64,000 bases of DNA from Belnapia arida (GTDB taxonomy: Bacteria; Pseudomonadota; Alphaproteobacteria; Acetobacterales; Acetobacteraceae). The stretch lies in the NCBI RefSeq assembly GCF_016773205.1, contig NZ_JAETWB010000013.1, forward strand, positions 1 through 64,000. The letters are read 5' to 3'. Below, in pieces: positions 24,142 to 32,864 of this stretch. The notes under the pieces are model-generated. The model did no database searches. It saw only the letters and a program-made list of their open reading frames with translations, and was not told where the DNA came from. Within the stretch, counting starts at the first letter, position 1; each line of letters begins with the position of its first letter. The translations under genes and the position numbers were made by a program.

Positions 24142-24539
24142 TCGCGCTGCTCCTTCTCGGTGAGGGTGACGCGGGCGAAGGCCTTCACCTTGGGCGAGAA
24201 TTGCGTGTCCTCCTTCACCGCGATCAGCGGCCCGTCGCCCAGCGCGCCCTTGGCCCGCCAAGTGGCGAGGCGGAGCATGAAGGCAGGGTCGATCCCTTCG
24301 CGGCAGGCGGGGGTGCAGACGCCGCTACGGGTGCAGGCGGCGATCCAGGCGCGGGCCGCGGGGGTGCCTGGGCCGGCGAGGAGCACGTCGCGCAGGCCGG
24401 CGGCGACGGCGGCGGGCCCGGCCTCCGCGACGCCCGGCGCATAGGGCGTCATCGGGCAGGCGCTGACGCAGTCGCCGCAGGCGGTGCAGAGCGCGGCGAG
24501 GCGGGCGCTCTCAGCGCGGATATGATCGGCGAGGCTCAT
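24132..24539 (-). CDS. HdrC-like 4Fe-4S ferredoxin-type protein
   Basis: The product has 135 aa. The first cluster motif is canonical (Cys18, Cys21, Cys24, Cys28 in CTACGDCVSACP). The second reads CTRSGVCTPAC, with cysteines at 69, 75 and 79 but serine at 72 where the second ligand belongs, so this cluster may be 3Fe-4S or Ser-ligated. The rest is helical, as in HdrC. It precedes and overlaps the HdrB-like gene, and together they look like an electron-transfer module. The ATG at 24539 is chosen because the upstream frame enters the dctA end and is low in complexity. Confidence 0.82.
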   Translation of the reverse strand: MSLADHIRAESARLAALCTACGDCVSACPMTPYAPGVAEAGPAAVAAGLRDVLLAGPGTPAARAWIAACTRSGVCTPACREGIDPAFMLRLATWRAKGALGDGPLIAVKEDTQFSPKVKAFARVTLTEKEQREWL

Positions 24540-24588
24540 GCAGGGCACCTCCGGGCAGAGCCTCGCCCGGCGCGCCGCCGCCTGCAAG

Positions 24589-25896
24589 CTATTCCGCCGG
24601 CGCGCGGATCGGCGCCGCATCCTCCAGCGCATGGGTGTTCGGCCCGCGCGCCAGCTCGGCGGCAAGGCGGGTGGAGTCCAGCTCGCCCTCCCAGCGGCTG
24701 ACGGCGACGCAGGCGACGCCGTTGCCTATCAGGTTGGTGAGGGCGCGGCACTCGCTCATGAACTTGTCGATGCCGACGAGCACCGCCAACGCCGTGATCG
24801 GAATGTCGGGGATGACGGAGAGCGTCGCCGCCAGCGTCACGAAGCCGGCGCCGGTCACACCCGAGGCGCCTTTCGAGGTCAGCATGGCGACCAGCAGGAT
24901 GGTGAGCTCCTGCCCGAGCGTCAGCGGCGTGTTCGTCGCATAGGCGAGGAACATCGTCGCCAGCGTCATGTAGATATTGGTGCCGTCGAGGTTGAAGCTG
25001 TAGCCGAGCGGCACGGTGAGCCCCACCACATTGGGCGAGCAGCCGAGGCGCCGGAGCTTCTGCATGATCTGAGGCAGCACGCTCTCGCTGCTGGACGTGC
25101 CGAGGACGATCAGCAGCTCCTCACGGATATAGGCGACGAAGCGGATGATGGAGAAGCCGCAGAAGCAGGCGATGCTGCCGAGCACCACCAGCACGAAGAG
25201 GATGGAGGTGAGGTAGAAGGTCGCCACCAGCTCCCCGAGGCGGATCAGCGAGCCGAAGCCATAGGCGCCGATGGTGAAGGCCATGGCGCCGAAGGCCCCG
25301 ACGGGCGCCGCCCGCACCACGATCTTGACCACGCCGAAGAAGATGGCGCTGAGGCTGTCGACGGCATGGCTCGCAGCATCCCGCGCGCGCTCGGGCAGGG
25401 CGTTGATGGCGAAGCCGGTCAGCACGGCGAGGAACAGCACCTGCAGCAGGTCGCCGCCGGCGAAGGCGCCGATGAAGGTGTCCGGGATGATGTGCATGAA
25501 GTGGTCGGCCACGCTGTCGGCCTGCGCGCGCTGCGCGTAGCCCTGCACCGCCTTCGCATCGAGCTGGCTCGGGTCGATGTTGAAGCCCGAGCCGGTCTGG
25601 AAGACCTTGGCGACGATCAGCCCGATGGCGAGGGCGAAGGTGGAGACCACCTCGAAGTAGACGAGCGCCTTGATGCCGACGCGGCCGATGCGCCCGGCGT
25701 CCTTCACGCTGGCGATGCCGTGGACCACGGTGAGGAAGACGACCGGGGCGATCACCATCTTGATCAGCTTGATGAAGCCGTCGCCGAGCGGCTTCAGCGC
25801 CGCGCCGGTCTCGGGCCAGATCGCGCCGAGGGTGACGCCGAGGACGATGGCAACCAGCACCTGGACATAAAGCAGGGAGAGCCAGCGCTTCGCCAT
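24589..25896 (-). CDS. dctA: dicarboxylate:cation symporter DctA
   Basis: This inner-membrane transporter (435 aa) takes up C4-dicarboxylates with sodium or protons. DAACS family marks are clear: [18 protein letters not shown], the serine-rich hairpin [35 protein letters not shown], and [20 protein letters not shown]. Eight membrane helices and two hairpins fit the length. AAGGA lies upstream of the ATG at 25896, 11 bases after the upstream PLP enzyme's stop, so it is part of the five-gene operon. Its presence suggests that the operon's substrate or product is a dicarboxylate such as aspartate-like acids, malate or fumarate. Confidence 0.93.
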   Translation of the reverse strand: MAKRWLSLLYVQVLVAIVLGVTLGAIWPETGAALKPLGDGFIKLIKMVIAPVVFLTVVHGIASVKDAGRIGRVGIKALVYFEVVSTFALAIGLIVAKVFQTGSGFNIDPSQLDAKAVQGYAQRAQADSVADHFMHIIPDTFIGAFAGGDLLQVLFLAVLTGFAINALPERARDAASHAVDSLSAIFFGVVKIVVRAAPVGAFGAMAFTIGAYGFGSLIRLGELVATFYLTSILFVLVVLGSIACFCGFSIIRFVAYIREELLIVLGTSSSESVLPQIMQKLRRLGCSPNVVGLTVPLGYSFNLDGTNIYMTLATMFLAYATNTPLTLGQELTILLVAMLTSKGASGVTGAGFVTLAATLSVIPDIPITALAVLVGIDKFMSECRALTNLIGNGVACVAVSRWEGELDSTRLAAELARGPNTHALEDAAPIRAPAE

Positions 25897-25907
25897 CTTG
25901 CGTTTCC

Positions 25908-27008
25908 TTACCAGCCGTTCACCCGGTCCCAAACCGCGATCACCCGCTCGTCGCCATCCACAACGTGGTAGCGGTCATGCGCCGCAGCGGTGAGGCAGCA
26001 GTGGTTGGGCGCCACCCGGAGCTGCGTGCCGAGGGGCAACGCCGGCATCGGTGCCTCGTTGCGGACCTCGCCATGCTCCTGGTAGGCACGGGCGATGATG
26101 GCCTCGCCGAGGCTGGGCCGGCCGAGCTGGTCCAGCACCAGTCCAAAGCCGTAGTCGCGCGGTGCCGCCTGGGTGCTGCGGTCCTTGGAGAGGGCCAGCG
26201 CCCCGGCATCCAGCAGCAGCGTGTTGCGCACGGAGCTGCGGCCGATGACGGAGGCGAGGACGGTGAGCGCGATGTCGCCGACCGTATGGGTGCCGAGCTG
26301 GGCCTGGAACAGGTCGCCGAACATGTAGACCCCGGCGCGGACATCGGTGACGCCGTCCATCCGCCTAGCATGCAGCGCGGTGGGCGAGGAGCCGAGCGAG
26401 ACGATCGGGACGGGCAGCCCCGCCGCGCGCAGCCGCTCCGCCGCCAGGGTGATGCCGGCCCGCTCCGCTTCCGCCACGGCGGCCATGTCCTCGGGCGAGC
26501 GGCCGTTGTAGCTGTGGCCGGAATGGCTGAGCACGCCGGCGAGGCGCGGGCCGAGCGCGGCGCCGATCGCCTCCAGCAGCGGGTCCTCGGGCGCGATCCC
26601 GCCGCGGCCCTCGCCGACATCCACCTCGATCAGTGCCTCGATGTTGCCGGGGTGGAGCGCGATGGCGCGGGCCACGTCGAGGTCGTCGGTGATGACCTTC
26701 ACCGCGGCGCCGGCTTCGTTCAGCGCGGCGACGGCGTCGAGCTTCGCCGGCACGATGCCGACGGCGTAGATCTGGTCGCGCCAGCCCGCCTCGGCGAAGT
26801 AGCGCGCCTCGGCCAGGGTGCTGACCGTGATCGGGCCGAAATCCGGCGAGGCGAGGCGGGCGATCTCGCGGCTCTTGGCGGTCTTGAGATGGGGGCGCAG
26901 CACCAGGCCGGGATGACGGGCGACGGCCGCCTGCATGGCGGCGAGGTTCCGCTTCAGCAGGCCAAGGTCGAGAACGAGGCAAGGGGTCGGCAGGTCATCG
27001 AGGGTCAC
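25908..27008 (-). CDS. D-threonine aldolase / D-serine dehydratase-like PLP enzyme (fold III)
   Basis: The product (366 aa) joins an alanine-racemase-type barrel with a DSD1-like C-terminal domain. The PLP lysine is Lys42 in [14 protein letters not shown], after the N-terminal [12 protein letters not shown]. The metal site is expected in the C-terminal PNHCCLTAA (His and Cys), followed by [18 protein letters not shown]. Relatives cleave or dehydrate D-3-hydroxy amino acids or beta-hydroxyaspartate. The start is a GTG at 27008 that overlaps the stop of the upstream PLP gene (GTGA), so the two are translationally coupled. Confidence 0.88.
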   Translation of the reverse strand: MTLDDLPTPCLVLDLGLLKRNLAAMQAAVARHPGLVLRPHLKTAKSREIARLASPDFGPITVSTLAEARYFAEAGWRDQIYAVGIVPAKLDAVAALNEAGAAVKVITDDLDVARAIALHPGNIEALIEVDVGEGRGGIAPEDPLLEAIGAALGPRLAGVLSHSGHSYNGRSPEDMAAVAEAERAGITLAAERLRAAGLPVPIVSLGSSPTALHARRMDGVTDVRAGVYMFGDLFQAQLGTHTVGDIALTVLASVIGRSSVRNTLLLDAGALALSKDRSTQAAPRDYGFGLVLDQLGRPSLGEAIIARAYQEHGEVRNEAPMPALPLGTQLRVAPNHCCLTAAAHDRYHVVDGDERVIAVWDRVNGW

Positions 27009-28141
27009 AGCGCCACTCCCATCAGCTCGGCGATCCGGGACGTCGCCTTCAGCCCGGTGCCGGTCAGCACCACCACGGTCCGCTCGGCCGGGCGGATCGT
27101 CCCCGCTTCCAGCAGCTTGGCAAACGCCGCCGCCGCCTGGGCGCAGGTCGGCTCGACATAGATGCCGGTGCGGGCGAGGTCGAGCGTCGCGGCGGCGATT
27201 GCCTCCTCGCCCAGCATCACCGCCCCGCCCTGGGTCTGGCGCAGCACGCCGATGCATTCCGGCAGCCGCAGCGGGGCCGCGATCGCCGTGCCCTCGGCGA
27301 TGGTCGGCCGCGCCGGCTCCGGGTCGAGGTCGAGGAAGGCGCGGGCGATGGGCGCGCAATTCGCCGGCTGCGCGGCGAAGATGCGCGGCAGCTGGTCGAT
27401 GCTGCCGGCCCGCAGCAACTCGCTGAAGCCGATGGCGCAGCCGAGGACGTTGGAGCCGGCGCCGCAGGGGATGATGACGTTGTCGGGCGCCTGGAAGCCG
27501 AGATCCTCCCAAAGCTCATAGGCGAGGGTCTTGGTGCCCTGGAGGAAGTAGGGATGCCAGTTGTGGCTGGCGTAGAAGATCCTGCCGGCCTCCCGCAGCG
27601 CGGCATCGGCGCAGTCCTGCCGGCTGCCGGGGACCAGCTCGATCTCGGCGCCGGCGGCGCGGCTCTGCACCGTCTTGGCGGGCGAGGTGCTGGCGGGGAC
27701 CATGATCTTCGCCTGCATCCCGCCGGCCGCGGCATAGGCGGCGATGGCGGCGCCGCCATTGCCGCTGCTGTCCTCCAGCACGGCCTGCACGCCCTCGGCG
27801 CGGAGCAGGGAGAGCATCACCGAGGCGCCGCGGTCCTTGAAGCTGCCGGTCGGCATGAACCATTCGCATTTCAGCAGGGCGGTCGCCCCGCCGATGGTGC
27901 GGGGGATGAGCGGCGTGCAGCCCTCGCCCATGGTGATGGGCTCGCCCTGCAACGGCGGCAGGGCGGCGCGATAGCGCCAGAGGCTGCGGGTGCCGGCCTC
28001 CACCTGGTCGCGGCCGATGCCCGGCAGGTCGGTGAGGAGCAGGGGCTCCCGGTTGTCGCCGCACCAGCGGGGGGCGCCGAGCGGCCAGGTGCGGCCGGTG
28101 CGCGGGTCGAGATAGGCCAGGGTTTCGGTGGGGGCTTCCAT
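27005..28141 (-). CDS. threonine synthase-like PLP enzyme (fold II)
   Basis: The product (378 aa) is a beta-family PLP enzyme: Lys102 in TGSFKDRGASVM forms the Schiff base, SSGNGGAAIAAYAAAGG is the phosphate/substrate loop, and CGAGSNVLG binds the PLP phosphate. The sequence fits threonine synthase-like proteins, but the operon lacks other threonine genes, and an ammonia-lyase or beta-elimination role on a hydroxy amino acid is equally possible. The first gene of a five-gene operon, it is 46 bp from the divergent M20 peptidase start. An in-frame start at 28261 would overlap that gene; 28141 is preferred. Confidence 0.88.
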   Translation of the reverse strand: MEAPTETLAYLDPRTGRTWPLGAPRWCGDNREPLLLTDLPGIGRDQVEAGTRSLWRYRAALPPLQGEPITMGEGCTPLIPRTIGGATALLKCEWFMPTGSFKDRGASVMLSLLRAEGVQAVLEDSSGNGGAAIAAYAAAGGMQAKIMVPASTSPAKTVQSRAAGAEIELVPGSRQDCADAALREAGRIFYASHNWHPYFLQGTKTLAYELWEDLGFQAPDNVIIPCGAGSNVLGCAIGFSELLRAGSIDQLPRIFAAQPANCAPIARAFLDLDPEPARPTIAEGTAIAAPLRLPECIGVLRQTQGGAVMLGEEAIAAATLDLARTGIYVEPTCAQAAAAFAKLLEAGTIRPAERTVVVLTGTGLKATSRIAELMGVAL

Positions 28142-28187
28142 GGGCGGAGACTTGCCCTTTCGCCCGTCCGCGGCAAGGCTCGGCGGC

Positions 28188-29285
28188 ATGGAAAGCCTGC
28201 ACCGCCTCGCCGCCGACCTCATCGCCATCGACAGCCGCTCTGCGGTCTCGAACCATGCCATCGCCGAACGGATCGAGGCGGAGCTGGGCGGGTTCGAGGT
28301 CGAGCGGCTGGATTACGCCGATGCCGCGGGGGTGGCGAAGCGGGCGCTTGTCGCCCATCGCGGGCCACCGGGGGGGCTCGCCCTCTCCGGCCATATGGAC
28401 ACGGTGCCGGAGACGGGCTGGACGGAGGACCCCTGGGCGCCACGGATCGAAGACGGCGTGTTGCATGGGCTCGGCAGCGTCGACATGAAGGGGGCGGTGG
28501 CCGCCTGCATCCTGACGGCCCGGGCGGTGCCGGAGGGCGTGCCGGCGACGCTCCTCATCACCACCGACGAGGAGACGACCAAGGCCGGGGCGCGGGCGGT
28601 GGCCGGCAGCGCGCTGGCGCGGTCGCTCGGCCTCAGGGGGATCGTCGTCGCGGAGCCGACGGGCCTCGTGCCGGTGCGGGGGCACCGCTCCTCCGTCAAC
28701 ATCACCGCCCGTGCGCTTGGGGTGCAGGCGCATTCCTCGGGTGCGGCGGGGCGCAACGCGAACTGGGCGTTGATTCCCTTCCTCGCCGAGATGCGGACGA
28801 TCCATCTGCGGCTCCGGGAGGACCCGGCCCTGCGGGATGCGGCCTACGATCCGCCTTTCACCGATTTCAACCTGGTGATCGACAACCACGGGACGGCGGT
28901 AAACGTGACGGTGCCGCTGGCCACCTGCCGCATCAAGTTCCGCGCCAGCCGCAGCCTGGACCGGGAGCCGATCCTCGCCGAGATCCGCGCGGCGGCGGAG
29001 CGGTCGGGGGTGGAGCTTGCCATGGCGGCCGAGGGGCCGCCGCCGGAGCTGGCCGAGGACCATCCGCTGGTACGGCAGGCGGTGCGGCTGGCCGGCCAGC
29101 CGGCGCGCACGGCGGCCTTCGGGACGGACGCCTCGGAACTGCAGGCCCTCGCCCCCTGCGTCGTGCTCGGGCCGGGCGCGATCGGCTCGGCGCATACGCC
29201 GCGGGAATGCGTGGAGCTGGCGGCGCTGGAGGCGGCGGTGCCACTCTTCGCCCGGCTGCTCACCGAGGGTTCACAAGGGTCTTAA
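28188..29285 (+). CDS. M20 family metallopeptidase (ArgE/DapE type)
   Basis: This 365-aa zinc hydrolase has the catalytic domain marks ALSGHMDTVP (metal His and Asp), HGLGSVDMKGA (bridging Asp), TTDEETTK (catalytic Glu and metal Glu) and VAEPTGLVPV; the dimerisation domain begins near RGHRSSVNI. It removes an acyl or amino-acid group from an amide. It is divergent from the PLP/DctA operon with only 46 bp between starts, so a shared promoter region is likely; it could free an amino acid from an N-acyl or dipeptide form for those enzymes. The ATG at 28188 fits the family N-terminus. Confidence 0.88.
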   Translation: MESLHRLAADLIAIDSRSAVSNHAIAERIEAELGGFEVERLDYADAAGVAKRALVAHRGPPGGLALSGHMDTVPETGWTEDPWAPRIEDGVLHGLGSVDMKGAVAACILTARAVPEGVPATLLITTDEETTKAGARAVAGSALARSLGLRGIVVAEPTGLVPVRGHRSSVNITARALGVQAHSSGAAGRNANWALIPFLAEMRTIHLRLREDPALRDAAYDPPFTDFNLVIDNHGTAVNVTVPLATCRIKFRASRSLDREPILAEIRAAAERSGVELAMAAEGPPPELAEDHPLVRQAVRLAGQPARTAAFGTDASELQALAPCVVLGPGAIGSAHTPRECVELAALEAAVPLFARLLTEGSQGS

Positions 29286-29373
29286 CGCCTTGAAATGTAA
29301 CGAACGGTGCGGCAATCCGGCGGCGGCTCCATATATCTGAACCAATGGTCCCTGCTGAAGAAGACGAGCCACG

Positions 29374-29976
29374 ATGAGCCCCGCACGCGCCAGCCTCGCG
29401 CTGATCTTCCCGCTCTCCCTCGCCGCCTGCGCGGTGGCGCCGCCGAGCGGGCCAAGCCTCTATGCCATGCCGGCCAAGGGCAAGGATCTGGCCCAGTTCC
29501 AGAACGAGGACATTGGCTGCCGGAACTACGCCCAGGCTTCGATCGGCGGCGCCACGCCGGCCCAGGCGGCGAACCAGTCGGCCGTCGGCAGCGCCGCGGT
29601 CGGCACGGCGCTCGGTGCCGCGGCAGGGGCGCTGATCGGCTCGGCGGGCGGGGCGGCGGGAGCCGGGGCGGCGATCGGCGCCGGCGCCGGGCTGCTCACC
29701 GGCTCCGCGGTCGGCGCCAACAATGCCCAGGCTTCGTCCGGCAATCTGCAAGGGCGCTACGACATGGCCTATGCCCAGTGCATGACCAGTGCCGGCAACA
29801 CGATGCAAGCGCCGCAGCCGGCCATCACCGCCTATTCCGTGCCGGCCTATGGCTATGGCTATGCCGTGCCCTACGCCTACCCGGCCTATCCCTATTACTG
29901 GGGGCCGAGCGTGTCCTTCGGCTTCTATGGTGGGCGTGGCTATTACGGCCGGCCCTGGGGCTTGCGGCGCTGGTAG
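29374..29976 (+). CDS. glycine-zipper lipoprotein
   Basis: The predicted lipoprotein (200 aa) has a lipobox LSLAACAV (Cys19), a conserved-looking NEDIGCRNYAQASIGG segment, a long glycine/alanine zipper (about residues 70-110, GALIGSAGGAAGAGAAIGAG), and a C-terminal Tyr/Pro/Gly-rich tail. The zipper is of the YMGG-like/outer-membrane type and may insert in a membrane. No function is established. It stands alone, with the convergent Bug gene ending 4 bases downstream. Confidence 0.85.
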   Translation: MSPARASLALIFPLSLAACAVAPPSGPSLYAMPAKGKDLAQFQNEDIGCRNYAQASIGGATPAQAANQSAVGSAAVGTALGAAAGALIGSAGGAAGAGAAIGAGAGLLTGSAVGANNAQASSGNLQGRYDMAYAQCMTSAGNTMQAPQPAITAYSVPAYGYGYAVPYAYPAYPYYWGPSVSFGFYGGRGYYGRPWGLRRW

Positions 29977-29980
29977 GCGC

Positions 29981-30970
29981 CTATTCGAGCTGGAGGTTCA
30001 GCTCCTTCACCTTGCGGGCCCAGTAATCGCTTTCGGTGCGGACTGCAGCGGCGAAGGCGGCGCGAGGGCGGTCCGGTGCGGGCTCCAGCCCGTCATGTGT
30101 CAGGCGCTCCGCGAATTTCGGGGTGGCGGCGGCGCGGCGGGCAGCGGCTTCCATGCGGCTCATCAGGTCCGCCGGCGTGGCGGCCGGGGCGAAGACGCCG
30201 TGCCAGCCGGTGATGACTGCATTGGGCAGGCCCGCCTCCGTCAGGGTCGGCACATCCGACAGGGCGGCGATGCGGCGCTCGCCGGTCACGGCGATGGCGC
30301 GTAGCTTGCCCTCCCGCACCAGGGCCAGCGCCGGCGGGGGCGAGGAGAAGTTCATCGTCACCCGCCCGGCCACCACGTCGAGCAGGGCGGGGGCGGTGCC
30401 ACGGTAGGGGACATGCTCCATCTCTACCTGCGCCGCCTCGGAGAACAGCACCCCGGCCAAGTGGTTGGCATTGCCGATGCCGCCCGAGGAATAGGTCAGC
30501 TCCCCCTTCGGCCGGCCGCGGATGAAGGCCAGCAGCTCCGGCAGGGTCTTCGCCGGCACGTCCGGATGCACCACCAGTACATACTGGTAGGAGGACACCT
30601 GCGCCACCGGTTGCAGCGCGGTGGCGAGGTCGAGGCGCTCGCCCTTCTGCAGATGCGGGTTGACGACGATGTTGGTGGAGACGGCGAAGAGCAGCGTCGT
30701 CCCGTCCGGCCGCGCGCGCGCGACGCTGACCGAGCCAACCTGGCCGGCCGCGCCGCCGCGGTTGTCGACCACCACGGTCTGGCCGATCTCCGGGGCGAAA
30801 ATCTGGGCGAATTCCCGGGCGGTGATGTCGGTGCCGCCGCCGGCCGCATAGGGCACGACGACGGTGACCGCGCGCCCCGCCTGGGCACGGGCAGGGTGGA
30901 CGAGGGCTGGGCGGATCAGGCCGGCAGCGCCGAGGCCGAGGAGGAGGCTCCGGCGGACAGGGAGGGTCAT
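29981..30970 (-). CDS. Bug/TctC family substrate-binding protein (5 of 6)
   Basis: The product (329 aa) starts with a possible Tat leader (LPVRRSLLLGLGAAGLI) and a cleavage site near ARAQA. The core shows VTVVVPYAAGGGTDITAREF, QTVVVDNRGGAAG and YSSGGIGNANHLAG. It is more distant from the 20300-23240 trio. The ATG at 30970 is preferred over 31030 because it gives a compact leader. There is no linked permease. Confidence 0.92.
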   Translation of the reverse strand: MTLPVRRSLLLGLGAAGLIRPALVHPARAQAGRAVTVVVPYAAGGGTDITAREFAQIFAPEIGQTVVVDNRGGAAGQVGSVSVARARPDGTTLLFAVSTNIVVNPHLQKGERLDLATALQPVAQVSSYQYVLVVHPDVPAKTLPELLAFIRGRPKGELTYSSGGIGNANHLAGVLFSEAAQVEMEHVPYRGTAPALLDVVAGRVTMNFSSPPPALALVREGKLRAIAVTGERRIAALSDVPTLTEAGLPNAVITGWHGVFAPAATPADLMSRMEAAARRAAATPKFAERLTHDGLEPAPDRPRAAFAAAVRTESDYWARKVKELNLQLE

Positions 30971-31117
30971 GGCGGGCTTCCCGGGCAGTTCGCGCATGCA
31001 TGGCCTAGACCCGCCAGCCGGCCGGGGCAATACCGGCCTCGTTGCATCATTGGTGCTTGATCCTTCGCCGCTTTCCGCGTTGACCTAGGGGCGCAAGCAA
31101 ACACAGGGAGAATGTTC

Positions 31118-31840
31118 ATGGCACGGGTCGCACTGGTCACCGGCGGGCAACGCGGCATCGGCGCTGCGATCAGCGAGGGGCTGAAGGCCGCCGGCCGCAC
31201 GGTCGTCGCCAGCTATGCGGGGAATGACGCGGCCGCCGCCGCCTTCACCGAGCGCACCGGCATCCCCTGCTACAAATTCGACGTCTCGGACTTCACCTCC
31301 TGCGCCGAAGCGGTGGAGAAGATCGAGGCCGAGGTGGGGCCGGTCGACATCCTGGTGAACAATGCCGGCATCACCCGCGACGGCACGATGAAGCGCATGA
31401 CCCGCGAGATGTGGGACAGCGTCATCGATACCAATCTCGGCTCCTGCTACAACATGGCGAAGCTGGTCTGGGACGGGATGTCGGCGCGGAAATTCGGCCG
31501 CATCGTCAATATCGGCTCGATCAATGGCCAGGCCGGGCAGTACGGCCAGGTGAACTACGCTGCGGCCAAGTCCGGCATCCATGGCTTCACCAAGGCCCTG
31601 GCGCAGGAGGGGGCGCGGCTATCCATCACCGTCAACGCCATCGCGCCGGGCTATGTCGACACCGAGATGGTGCGCGCGGTGCCGGCCGATGTGCTCGAGA
31701 AGATCATCGCCCGCATCCCGCGCGGGCGGCTCGGCACGGCGGAGGACATCGCCCGCGGCGTCGTCTTCCTGACCGGGGACGACGCGGATTTCATCACCGG
31801 CTCGACGCTCTCCATCAACGGTGGCCAGCACATGTACTGA
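31118..31840 (+). CDS. phaB: acetoacetyl-CoA reductase PhaB
   Basis: This NADPH-dependent SDR (240 aa) makes (R)-3-hydroxybutyryl-CoA for PHB. It has VTGGQRGIGAAISEGL at the cofactor site, NNAGITRDGTMKRM (a PhaB-typical sequence), the serine in NIGSINGQAGQYGQ, and the Tyr/Lys pair in VNYAAAKSG; the C-terminus SINGGQHMY is a classical PhaB end. The ATG at 31118 is 7 bases from GGGAG; the ATG at 31112 is too close. phaZ lies about 17 kb downstream in the window; phaC and phaA are absent. Confidence 0.94.
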   Translation: MARVALVTGGQRGIGAAISEGLKAAGRTVVASYAGNDAAAAAFTERTGIPCYKFDVSDFTSCAEAVEKIEAEVGPVDILVNNAGITRDGTMKRMTREMWDSVIDTNLGSCYNMAKLVWDGMSARKFGRIVNIGSINGQAGQYGQVNYAAAKSGIHGFTKALAQEGARLSITVNAIAPGYVDTEMVRAVPADVLEKIIARIPRGRLGTAEDIARGVVFLTGDDADFITGSTLSINGGQHMY

Positions 31841-31916
31841 TGCGTGGCGTCCGGCGGCGGGGAACAGCATCCGCCGCCGGCCGTTCAGGGCATCTTCTGG
31901 ACAAGGGGAGATGCCA

Positions 31917-32159
31917 GTGAGCAGCAAGCACAATATCGGTTCCGACAATCCCGGCGACGGCCGCAGCGTGGACACGCCGCGCCCGCCGGACGACCTGGAG
32001 CGCAACCCGGGCATCGGCAACTCCAAGGGCGTCTTTTCCCGCATCGGCGCCGACCCGGAGGTGATCGAGGGTGAGAACACCATCGAGGGCGATGTGCTGA
32101 ACGATGTCAGCCCCTCCGGCGCCGTCACGCCGAACCGTGTGGGGCGCACCAACAAATAG
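31917..32159 (+). CDS. conserved hypothetical small hydrophilic protein
   Basis: The product has 80 aa, starts with a GTG at 31917 (AAGGGGAG lies 6 bases upstream; an ATG at 31911 touches that site) and reads MSSKHNIGSDNPGDG in its first residues. It is rich in Asp, Asn, Gly and Pro, ends in VTPNRVGRTNK and has no hydrophobic segment, so it is probably cytoplasmic and disordered. I cannot assign a function. Confidence 0.65.
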   Translation: MSSKHNIGSDNPGDGRSVDTPRPPDDLERNPGIGNSKGVFSRIGADPEVIEGENTIEGDVLNDVSPSGAVTPNRVGRTNK

Positions 32160-32213
32160 CGCTCTGGTCTTCCCGCGCCCCGCACGCCATCCTCGACGCG
32201 GGAGGATTCCGGT

Positions 32214-32864
32214 ATGGGTTACGCAGTCCTGGCTTTCGACGGCGATGACGAGGGCGCATCTGCCCGGCGCATGGCTGTGCGGGACCGGCATCTCGATGTG
32301 GTTACGGCCTGGGCGGCGGATGGGCGGCTGGCGCTCGGCGTGCCGCTCTTCACCGCCGCGGGGCGGGCCGCCGGCTCGCTGATGGTGCTGGACGTGCCGG
32401 ACCGGGCGGGGCTCGATGCCTATCTTGCCGCCGAGCCATTCCACCACGAGGGCGTGTGGCAGAAGGTGGAAACCTATCCCTTCCGCATCGCTCCCCTGCC
32501 CTACCGGCCGCTGCCGCAGCCCGGCGCGCCGATCGCCAGCGCCCCCACCCATATGGTCATCCTCGCCATGGACGGGCGGGATGCAGGGGCGGAGCAGCGG
32601 CGCCTCGCCGTGCGCGGCGCGCATATGGAGCGGGTTCGGCCGATGGCGGAGGATGGAACGCTCGCCATGGGGGGCGCCATCCTCGATGCGCCGGAGGGGC
32701 GGATGATCGGCTCCATCGCCGTCATCGCCAGGGCGGACGAAGCCTCGGCCCGCGCCTGGCTGGCGGAGGATCCCTATGTCACCGGCGGCGTGTGGCAGGA
32801 CATCGCCCTCCACCCGACGCGCTTCGCGCCGCTGCCCTACCGGAAGCTGCCGGGCGCGGCATGA
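32214..32864 (+). CDS. tandem YCII-domain protein
   Basis: Two YCII domains (about residues 1-103 and 110-216) follow each other in 216 aa. Both show an RR-AVR--H helix (RRMAVRDRHLDVVTAWAADG and RRLAVRGAHMERVRPMAEDG), then LALGVPL versus LAMGGAI, and end in GVWQ...FRIAPLPYRPLP versus GVWQ...TRFAPLPYRKLP. YCII domains carry a His-Asp type active-site pair and may be dehydratase or hydrolase-like; the function is not firmly known. The stop overlaps the SGNH hydrolase start by 4 bp. Confidence 0.88.
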   Translation: MGYAVLAFDGDDEGASARRMAVRDRHLDVVTAWAADGRLALGVPLFTAAGRAAGSLMVLDVPDRAGLDAYLAAEPFHHEGVWQKVETYPFRIAPLPYRPLPQPGAPIASAPTHMVILAMDGRDAGAEQRRLAVRGAHMERVRPMAEDGTLAMGGAILDAPEGRMIGSIAVIARADEASARAWLAEDPYVTGGVWQDIALHPTRFAPLPYRKLPGAA

